From NCBI GenBank assembly GCA_022846075.1, contig AP025582.1:1612001-1676000 (forward strand): a DNA stretch of 64,000 nt, read 5' to 3'. A model generated the notes under the pieces. It was not told the DNA's origin. It made no database searches and worked only from the letters and a program-made list of their open reading frames with translations. This DNA is from Oscillospiraceae bacterium (GTDB taxonomy: Bacteria > Bacillota > Clostridia > Oscillospirales > Oscillospiraceae). The translations under genes were made by a program, and so were the position numbers. Positions 53,386 through 59,255 of the stretch are shown piece by piece. Position 1 is the first letter of the stretch. Every line of letters begins with the position of its first letter.

Positions 53386-54239
53386 GCTATGATATCATCG
53401 TCATCGGCGCCGGCCCCGCGGGGCTCTCCGCCGCCGTTCAGGCCCGGGCCAGGGGAAAGACGGTCCTGGTGGTGGCGGGAAGCGATAAGGACAACGCCCT
53501 GTACAAAGCCCAGCGGATCGACAACTACCTTGGGCTGCCCGGGCTGACGGGAGCGGAGATGCTGGCCCGTTTTTCCGACCACGCCCGGGAAAACGGGGTG
53601 GAGCGCCGGATGGGGAGAGTCCTCTCCATCATGCCGGTGAAGGACCGCTTTTATGTCAGCATCGACGCTGATATGGAGGAGGCGGGCGCCGTCGTTCTGG
53701 CTCTGGGCGTGAGCCGGGGAAAGAAGTACACCGGCGAGGCCGAGTTCCTGGGCCGGGGAGTCAGTTATTGCGCCACCTGTGACGGTGCGCTCTACCGGGG
53801 CAAGCCGGTGGCCGTGGTGGGCCTCAGCGCCGACGCCCCCGAGGAGGCGGCCTTCCTCTCCGGCCTTGGCTGCCAGGTAACCTACGTGGCGGTGAAACGG
53901 CCTCAGGAGTTAGAAGAGAGCATCCCCTTCGTCAAGGGCGCCAAGCTGGAGATCCGGGGGGAGAAAACGGTCACCGCTCTGGTGGCCGACGGGGAAAAGC
54001 TCCCCTGCGACGGTATCTTCCTGCTCCGGCCCTCTCTGGCGCCCACCGACCTGCTGCCCGGACTGTGCGTGGAGCAGGGTTACATCACCGTGGATCGGAA
54101 CGGACAGACCAGCGTCCCCGGCGTCTTTGCCGCCGGAGACTGTACCGGATTGCCCCTCCAGGTCTCAAAGGCCGTGGGAGAGGGAATGATGGCTGGGCAC
54201 CGTGCCGCGGAATATTTGGACCATCAGAGACAAAACTAA
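53382..54239 (+). CDS. Thioredoxin reductase-like flavoprotein lacking the standard NADPH motif
   Basis: A 285-aa FAD protein of the thioredoxin reductase fold. The FAD loop IIVIGAGPAGLSAA (5-18) and redox-active CATC (C130, C133) are intact, as is the FAD-contacting FAAGDCTG near the C-terminus. The second Rossmann loop, normally GGGxSA with a following HRRxxxR, reads GLSADAPEEA (147-156) and VAVKRPQELE, so NADPH binding is doubtful. Clostridial ferredoxin-dependent or other non-NADPH reductases show such losses. trxA follows at 30 bases, making thioredoxin the likely substrate. Confidence 0.82.
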   Translation: MSYDIIVIGAGPAGLSAAVQARARGKTVLVVAGSDKDNALYKAQRIDNYLGLPGLTGAEMLARFSDHARENGVERRMGRVLSIMPVKDRFYVSIDADMEEAGAVVLALGVSRGKKYTGEAEFLGRGVSYCATCDGALYRGKPVAVVGLSADAPEEAAFLSGLGCQVTYVAVKRPQELEESIPFVKGAKLEIRGEKTVTALVADGEKLPCDGIFLLRPSLAPTDLLPGLCVEQGYITVDRNGQTSVPGVFAAGDCTGLPLQVSKAVGEGMMAGHRAAEYLDHQRQN

Positions 54240-54269
54240 TACCAACACACAGAAAGGGAGAATTTTATT

Positions 54270-54590
54270 ATGGCACTCATTCATTTCAATCAGGCGGGTT
54301 TTGATAAGGCTCTGAACGCCGGCGGGCTCATGATGGTGGACTTCTGGGCCACCTGGTGCGGCCCCTGTAAGATGCTCACCCCCGTGATGGAGAGCCTGGC
54401 CCAGGATTACGAGGGCAAGGCCATCACCATCGGGAAGGTGGACGTGGATGAAGAGGGCGCGCTGGCCCAGCGCTACGGCGTCATGAGCGTCCCCACCGTC
54501 ATCTTCTTCAAGAACGGTGAGGAGATCGACCGCAAGGTGGGCGCTATGCCTCCCGCCGTATACTCCGCCGCCATCGACGCGAATCTGTAA
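54270..54590 (+). CDS. trxA: Thioredoxin
   Basis: A 106-aa cytosolic disulfide reductant with the classical active site WATWCGPCK (C30, C33) and the cis-proline in MSVPTVIFF. The AAAGGGAG SD lies about ten bases before the ATG. Downstream of the reductase-like gene in the ArsR-led operon. Confidence 0.95.
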   Translation: MALIHFNQAGFDKALNAGGLMMVDFWATWCGPCKMLTPVMESLAQDYEGKAITIGKVDVDEEGALAQRYGVMSVPTVIFFKNGEEIDRKVGAMPPAVYSAAIDANL

Positions 54591-54593
54591 TTC

Positions 54594-55019
54594 ATGAGGA
54601 TCATGGCCATCGATTACGGCGACGCCCGCACGGGCGTCGCCGTGTCCGACCCTACCGGGTTTCTTGCGGGGTTCACCACCGTGATCCAAAGCCATAACGC
54701 CGACTTTGTGGCCGCCGAGCTGGCCCGTCTGGCCAGGACCCAGGGGGCGGAGGAACTGGTGATGGGCTTTCCCCGGAATATGGACGGCACGGAGGGCCCC
54801 CGGGCGGAGCTCTACCGGGCCTTTGCCCAAAAGGTGGAAGAGACGGCCGGGATGCCGGTCCGCCTCTGGGACGAACGCCGTACCACCGTGGAGGCCCACG
54901 CCATCCTGTCCCAGGCGGGGAAAAAGACCAAGCAGCACAAAAAAAACGTGGACGCCGTAGCGGCCACGTTGATTTTGGAGGGATACCTCATATATAAAAG
55001 GGCGCACCCCGACGGCTGA
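54594..55019 (+). CDS. ruvX: Holliday junction resolvase-like / pre-16S rRNA nuclease (RuvX/YqgF)
   Basis: A 141-aa RNase H-fold nuclease implicated in 16S rRNA 5' maturation. MAIDYGDARTGVAVSD carries the first catalytic Asp, LVMGFPRNMDG the next block and LWDERRTTVEAH the third. The ATG at 54594 is three bases after the trxA stop; the ATG at 54603 is an alternative. It converges on a TauE gene with a one-base gap, leaving no room for a terminator. Confidence 0.9.
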   Translation: MRIMAIDYGDARTGVAVSDPTGFLAGFTTVIQSHNADFVAAELARLARTQGAEELVMGFPRNMDGTEGPRAELYRAFAQKVEETAGMPVRLWDERRTTVEAHAILSQAGKKTKQHKKNVDAVAATLILEGYLIYKRAHPDG

Positions 55020-55020
55020 G

Positions 55021-55380
55021 TCACTGTTCCTCAGCCGGTTTTCGAAAGAATTCGGAGATCCCTACATAGATCAAAAAGTACCCGAAAAACCGGTGCAGCT
55101 GATCCACGTCCAGACTTGTGGCCACCCAGGCCGCCAGGGCCGTGCCTACCAGGCCTGTCAATATGGCCGGGACAAGAACGTCCTTTTCAATGAAGCCGTT
55201 TTTGATATGGGCGGGGAGGGCGGCGGCGGCGGTGGGGAGGAAGTAGACCAGATTGATGCCCTGGGCCAAGGTCTGGGGGACCCCCGCCCAGGCGGTCATA
55301 TAGATGAGCAGCAGGGTCCCCCCGCCGATGCCGAACCCGGAGAGCACCCCTGTGACCGCCCCGGCAAAAAAGGCGGCCAT
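55021..55380 (-). CDS. Half-size TauE/SafE membrane protein (second of pair)
   Basis: A 119-aa membrane protein with about four helices and the TauE signature GAVTGVLSGFGIGGGTLLL. Normal TauE/SafE exporters are about 250 aa with two such repeats; this gene encodes one. It starts on the stop codon of the companion gene (TGATG), so the two halves are made together and probably assemble into one transporter for a sulfonate, sulfite or other anion (inference). Confidence 0.82.
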   Translation of the reverse strand: MAAFFAGAVTGVLSGFGIGGGTLLLIYMTAWAGVPQTLAQGINLVYFLPTAAAALPAHIKNGFIEKDVLVPAILTGLVGTALAAWVATSLDVDQLHRFFGYFLIYVGISEFFRKPAEEQ

Positions 55381-55742
55381 CAGCGGAAAAAGGCGGCCTG
55401 GACGCCTGCGTAGAGAATGAACAGGGCAAATATTCGCCGCAGCCAGAGCATGTTCAATTTTTTAAAAAGTTTTCCCCCCAGAATCCCACCCAGACAGCCT
55501 CCCAGCAGATAGGGGAGGGCCTGCATCAGATCCAGCCCTCCCCGGAGCAGATAAATAACGGAGGATAGGGCACACAGGGGCAAGATCACGGCTACGGAAG
55601 TGGCAAAGGCCTTCCGGTCACCCAGTCCCCGCCAGCGGGAGAGGAGGGGGACCAGGAGCATCCCGCCGCCGCCGCCGAAGAAACCGTTGATCAGCCCGGC
55701 GGTACCGCCCGCCACCGCCGAGCGCAATGTATTTTTTTCCAT
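55380..55742 (-). CDS. Half-size TauE/SafE membrane protein (first of pair)
   Basis: A 120-aa membrane protein with the repeat signature GTAGLINGFFGGGGGMLLVPLL and about four helices. The frame ends cleanly before a second single-repeat gene, so this is a genuine split rather than a recent frameshift: both parts have full starts and the second has its own repeat motif. The [10 protein letters not shown] lies in a hairpin that on the opposite strand is a terminator. Confidence 0.82.
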   Translation of the reverse strand: MEKNTLRSAVAGGTAGLINGFFGGGGGMLLVPLLSRWRGLGDRKAFATSVAVILPLCALSSVIYLLRGGLDLMQALPYLLGGCLGGILGGKLFKKLNMLWLRRIFALFILYAGVQAAFFR

Positions 55743-55747
55743 AAAGC

Positions 55748-55787
55748 ATCTCCTCCCCGCCTAGTTTGGCAGGGAGGAGATTTTTTA
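55748..55787 (+). terminator. Plus-strand intrinsic terminator upstream of the TauE pair
   Basis: ATCTCCTCCCCGCC (55748-55761) pairs with GGCAGGGAGGAGAT (55768-55781), 14 bp with one mismatch, followed by TTTTTT in the plus direction. The nearest plus-strand gene ending before it is ruvX, 730 bases back, so the arsR-trx-ruvX transcript probably runs antisense through both TauE genes. On the minus strand the same hairpin covers the TauE SD. Confidence 0.7.
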
Positions 55788-56513
55788 TACTGGAGAGAGC
55801 CGTTCCGTTTCCGTCAGGCGAAGCACCACATCCCCCGCCAGCATAAGCCCGGCGCAGGAGGGGACCCAGGCCACGCTTCCGGGAACACTCCGCCGTCCGG
55901 GCGGAGGAGCCTCCGGCTGGCTGGGCTTTTGGGGCGGCTCGGCGGACCAGAGCACCCGGTGATGGAGGATGCCCCGCTCCCGCAGCTCCTTGCGGACCAC
56001 CCTGGCCAGAGGACAGCCCTGGGTTTTGGAGATATCCGTGATGCGGAACTGGGTGGGGTCCAGCTTGTTGCCTGTGCCCAGAGCGGAAATGATGGGGATT
56101 TCTCTGGACAGGGCGGTCTGGATCAGATCCAGCTTGCAGGAGACAAGGTCGATGGCATCGACGATATAGTCGTAGTGCCCGGCAAAGAAAGTTTCCCGGT
56201 CCTCCGGCGTATAGCGGTAGTTCATCGGGCGAAGGCGGCAGGAAGGGGAGAGCTGCTCGATCCGCCGGGCCATGGCGTCGGCCTTGGGCTGGCCGATGGT
56301 GGCGTGGGTGGCCTCCAGCTGCCGGTTCAGATTGGAGAGGCCCACCTCGTCGCAGTCGGCCAGCGTCAACGCCCCGACGCAGGAGCGGGCCAAGGCCTCC
56401 GCGCACCAGCTGCCCACGCCCCCCAGCCCCAACACGGCCACGTGGCTGCGCGCCAGCTTATCCATGGCCTTCCGGCCCAGGAGCATTTCCGTGCGGAGAA
56501 ACGCTTCATCCAT
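55785..56513 (-). CDS. tcdA: tRNA threonylcarbamoyladenosine dehydratase (TcdA/YgdL)
   Basis: A ThiF/E1-like ATP-dependent enzyme that cyclises t6A37 of tRNA; 242 aa. The nucleotide loop is VLGLGGVGSW, followed by the arginine-containing SNLNRQ and VDAIDLVS. Without ubiquitin-like partners nearby it fits TcdA rather than ThiF or MoeB. A GAGGTGAT SD precedes the ATG. In Bacillus the tcdA homologue yrvM adjoins the 6S-1 RNA gene bsrA; here a 6S-like RNA lies 2 kb upstream on the same strand. Confidence 0.88.
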   Translation of the reverse strand: MDEAFLRTEMLLGRKAMDKLARSHVAVLGLGGVGSWCAEALARSCVGALTLADCDEVGLSNLNRQLEATHATIGQPKADAMARRIEQLSPSCRLRPMNYRYTPEDRETFFAGHYDYIVDAIDLVSCKLDLIQTALSREIPIISALGTGNKLDPTQFRITDISKTQGCPLARVVRKELRERGILHHRVLWSAEPPQKPSQPEAPPPGRRSVPGSVAWVPSCAGLMLAGDVVLRLTETERLSPV

Positions 56514-56530
56514 AGTATCACCTCTTTCAA

Positions 56531-56569
56531 AAAGAGACCGCCCCGCGGAAGTGTCCCACGAGGCGGTCC
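56531..56569 (-). terminator. Intrinsic terminator after the foldase gene
   Basis: On the minus strand GACCGCCTCGTGG pairs with CCGCGGGGCGGTC (with wobbles) and is followed by TCTTTTTG, just after the foldase stop codon. Confidence 0.75.
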
Positions 56570-56581
56570 CTGCTATTCAAA

Positions 56582-58342
56582 TCAAGCCGCGGGGCTCTCG
56601 GAGGGCTCGCCGCCCTCGCTCTCGGCAGGAGCGCTCTCCGCGGGCTCGCCGCTTTCAGTGGGAGCTTCGCTCTCCGCGGGGGCGATGGTGTTCTTGTCGC
56701 CCACGTACTTCATGCCGTCGGCGGCCACGGCCTCCACGCTGGCGTCGATCTCCTCCATCCAGGCGGACTGGTCAGAGCTCTGCTTGGCGGAGATGGCCAC
56801 GCTCTTCCAGTAGGGCTCCTCTACCTTTTCGAAGTAGATGATGTGCCAGCCCTGCTGGCCGGACTGGGTGTTCTCCACCAGGCCGGTATCTCCGGGCTGG
56901 CGGGCGGGATCAAAGATCCATTCGTCAAAGGCGGGGAACATCTGACCCTGACGGACATAGGTGTACTCGCCGCCCTTGGAGGCGGAACCGCCGTCGGCGG
57001 AGTGCTCCTTGGCCAGCTTGCCGAAGCTCTCCTCCGTGGCCTCACCGGACTTCCACTCCTCCAGCAGGGCCTCGGCCTCCGCCTTGGCCGCGTCCAGGGC
57101 CTCCTGGGTGGGGGTGTCGGAGGACTCGTCCACGTCGGCGGTCTCGGGATCGTCCTTGGGAAGCTCAGCCTTGATGAGGATATGGCGGATATCCACGGTA
57201 GAGTCCTGCACCAGGTGGCGGTCCATAAACAGAACCACATAATAGCCGCTGGAAGCCTCCACGGAGGCCACGTCGCCGGCCTTGCGGCCGGAGTCCATCA
57301 GCCAGGAGGCGATGGCGGAGTTGTTGTTGGTAAGGACACTGCCCTGGACCTCTTCGCTCAGGGAGTAGTTGGGATCCACATAGGCCTCTTTGGAGGTCTC
57401 GGAGACATACTTGGGCGCGGCGGCGATGAAAGCGTCCTCCGAATCCGCGGCGGATTTGATCTCCTCCACGGCGGCTTCAGCCTTGGCCTTGGCGGCGTCC
57501 TTGGCGGCCTGCTTCTCCTCGTCGGTGGCGGTCACTGTGTTGCCGTCGGCGTCGGTGAGGGGATCGCCGTTCTCGTCGGTGGGATTGGCGGCGGTGCCGT
57601 CAATGAAGAAGGAGCGGTAGGTGTAGCTGTCCAGATCGTTGGGATGCTCGTCATAGTAAGCCTGGAGATCCTCGTCGGCATAGGAGATATTGTCCTGATG
57701 ATACTGCTGGTACTCAGAGGCCAGAACGGCGTTGGTCAGGTTGCGGGTAAAGACCTTCTCATTCACGCCGTTGCCGTAGACCTGGGCAAAGTAGGAGCCC
57801 CGGGTCAGTCCGTTCTGCGCGCAGATCTTATCGATCTGGGCCATGGTCTCATCGATCTGCGCCTTGCCGTCCTCAGAGAGGGTGTAGCCCTCCGCCTTAG
57901 CGGCCTTGCACAGCGCGGTGACCTGCTTCAAGCTCTCCAGCGCGGACTCACGGAAGTAGTCGGCGTAGGTCTGGCCGTCAGCCTCGCTGTGCCACTGGGC
58001 CCCGTCGGCCTTGGAGGGGTCGTAGCCGGAGGAGATCCCGTACTGGGCGTAGAGCTGATACATGGAATACTCATTGTTGCGGGCCTGCACGTAATAGTAC
58101 TGAAGGTCGGGCACTTTGTAGTCCACGCCGTCCACGGTTGCGGCCACAGCGCCCTTCTCCCAAAAGCTGGAGTTCCACACCAGAAGGGCTACGGCGGCGA
58201 CGGCGCAGATGACGCCCACCACCGAGTAGATCACTTTTTTCCGCTTGGCGGCTTCGGCCTCGGCCAGCTCTTTCAGCTCACGCTGGGTCAGCCCCGCACC
58301 GGCCATGTCCTTGCGCTGCTTTTTCTTATCGGATGCGCTCAT
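56582..58342 (-). CDS. Membrane-anchored peptidyl-prolyl isomerase (SurA/PrsA-type foldase)
   Basis: A 586-aa extracytoplasmic foldase. A basic N-terminus is followed by one membrane helix (37-56), a SurA_N-like helical region (about 65-220) with a low-complexity Glu/Ala/Lys insert, and a parvulin domain (about 385-520: VDIRHILIKAEL, FGKLAKEHSADGGSASKGGEY and TGLVENTQSGQQGWHIIYFE). The C-terminus is Ser/Glu/Pro rich. It lacks a lipobox, unlike PrsA. The ATG at 58342 has a GAGGAC SD; a TTG at 58360 is less likely. Its promoter is strong. Confidence 0.88.
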   Translation of the reverse strand: MSASDKKKQRKDMAGAGLTQRELKELAEAEAAKRKKVIYSVVGVICAVAAVALLVWNSSFWEKGAVAATVDGVDYKVPDLQYYYVQARNNEYSMYQLYAQYGISSGYDPSKADGAQWHSEADGQTYADYFRESALESLKQVTALCKAAKAEGYTLSEDGKAQIDETMAQIDKICAQNGLTRGSYFAQVYGNGVNEKVFTRNLTNAVLASEYQQYHQDNISYADEDLQAYYDEHPNDLDSYTYRSFFIDGTAANPTDENGDPLTDADGNTVTATDEEKQAAKDAAKAKAEAAVEEIKSAADSEDAFIAAAPKYVSETSKEAYVDPNYSLSEEVQGSVLTNNNSAIASWLMDSGRKAGDVASVEASSGYYVVLFMDRHLVQDSTVDIRHILIKAELPKDDPETADVDESSDTPTQEALDAAKAEAEALLEEWKSGEATEESFGKLAKEHSADGGSASKGGEYTYVRQGQMFPAFDEWIFDPARQPGDTGLVENTQSGQQGWHIIYFEKVEEPYWKSVAISAKQSSDQSAWMEEIDASVEAVAADGMKYVGDKNTIAPAESEAPTESGEPAESAPAESEGGEPSESPAA

Positions 58343-58435
58343 GCAGTTCAGTCCTCTCATTTTTTACCTGTCCTCAGGAAGATATCCTCCTGAAACGGGG
58401 CGCCCTGGATACCAGAGCGCTCAACGCATTTTGTT

Positions 58436-58464
58436 ATTATACAGGAAAGCCAACTTCCTTGCAA
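58436..58464 (-). promoter_or_regulatory. Predicted sigma-A promoter of the foldase gene
   Basis: On the minus strand TTGCAA (58464-58459), a 17-bp spacer and TATAAT (58441-58436), about 95 bases before the ATG. Confidence 0.75.
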
Positions 58465-58486
58465 GACCTAAACCGTCTGAAAAAAG

Positions 58487-58512
58487 AAAAAACCGCTGAA
58501 AACAGCGGTTTT
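58487..58512 (-). terminator. Intrinsic terminator of the 6S-like RNA
   Basis: On the minus strand AAAACCGCTG pairs with CAGCGGTTTT around a TTTT loop, followed by TTCTTTTTTC. Confidence 0.8.
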
Positions 58513-58524
58513 AGTCAAGATAAA

Positions 58525-58736
58525 GATTCCCCCGCCACAGCCGTGTGGACTCATTTAAAACCTGCACGTCTCCGGCAGGTGGGTCGCCTCCACGTCGCTT
58601 TACCGCTTCCAACTTCCAGCCCAAGGGCCGGGAGGCCTGCGACCCGCTAAGTGAGTGGGCGTCCCGTTTCATAAATGTGGGTTTAAATAAAGCCCATCAC
58701 GCACCAGGCAGGGGAGAGCCATATGCGGAGGGAATC
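58525..58736 (-). ncRNA. ssrS: Structured RNA of about 210 nt, probable 6S RNA
   Basis: No protein is encoded here, yet the minus strand folds into one long irregular rod. The ends pair (GATTCCC with GGGAATC), GCC/GGC and ATTTAAAC/GTTTTAAAT continue the closing stem, a large open central region follows, and GGGTCG/CGACCC plus CCTCC/GGAGG form the apical stem with a GCCC-TT-GGGC tip. The 3' side of the bubble can form CCTGC/GCAGG, as in known 6S RNAs. 6S RNA mimics an open promoter and holds sigma-A RNA polymerase. Proximity to tcdA agrees with Bacillus. No clear promoter of its own; it may be processed from the DUF1292 mRNA. Confidence 0.55.
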
Positions 58737-59040
58737 ACTCCCCCTCGTTTCCTTCTTCCTCACGGAACAGCTCTTCCATGAATCTGTCATAGACCTCTTC
58801 CAGTTCTTCCTCGCTGTCCAAAGTGGAAAGCTGCTCCTCACCGTTCTCCTCGACGACCTTCAGAATGATGAGACCGCTCTCTTCCTCGTCGTTCTCCTCT
58901 TCGCTCTCGTCGGTGTCGGCAGGGAAAAAGGCCATGTAGACCTGTCCCTTGTGCTCTATGGTGTCCACATGTTCCAGCTCAAATTCATTCCCGTCCTCGT
59001 CGGTGATGGAGATAAAATCGGGGCCGTATTCTTCGCTCAT
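58735..59040 (-). CDS. DUF1292 domain protein
   Basis: A 101-aa, very acidic protein of the DUF1292 (YrzB-like) family, common in Firmicutes and of unknown function. SITDEDGNEFELEHVDTIEHKG and YMAFFPAD are recognisable, followed by an acidic low-complexity loop and GLIILKVVEENGEEQL. The SD is GGGAGGCG. It stands divergent from the penicillin-binding protein gene and upstream of the 6S-like RNA. Confidence 0.85.
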   Translation of the reverse strand: MSEEYGPDFISITDEDGNEFELEHVDTIEHKGQVYMAFFPADTDESEEENDEEESGLIILKVVEENGEEQLSTLDSEEELEEVYDRFMEELFREEEGNEGE

Positions 59041-59066
59041 GCCGCTCGCCTCCCTTTCGTGCCTTT

Positions 59067-59095
59067 ATTGTACCCCGGCCAGTTTAAAAATGCAA
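59067..59095 (-). promoter_or_regulatory. Predicted sigma-A promoter of the DUF1292 gene
   Basis: On the minus strand TTGCAT (59095-59090), a 17-bp spacer and TACAAT (59072-59067), 26 bases before the ATG. Confidence 0.65.
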
Positions 59096-59168
59096 GGCCG
59101 GAGGTTTGAATTTTTTGTCATGTCCCTTGTCATCTGGATACATATCCAAAAAATGTAAATTTTTAGGG

Positions 59169-59196
59169 TGGACAAACTGGCAACTCGTGGTATAAT
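59169..59196 (+). promoter_or_regulatory. Predicted extended -10 promoter of the penicillin-binding protein gene
   Basis: TGGACA (59169-59174), a 16-bp spacer and TATAAT (59191-59196) with an upstream TG (TGGTATAAT). Confidence 0.7.
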
Positions 59197-59255
59197 GTAA
59201 AAACTAGTCCCAGTCCATTTGTTCTATCTCAGACCACCATTCCGGAGGTGTCACC

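Noticed and set aside
58525-58736. SRP RNA, RNase P RNA or tmRNA in the non-coding gap
   Set aside because: The conserved GGAAGGAAGCA-type SRP tip, the RNase P GAGGAAAGTCC core and the tmRNA tRNA-like ends are absent; only a 6S-like rod fits.
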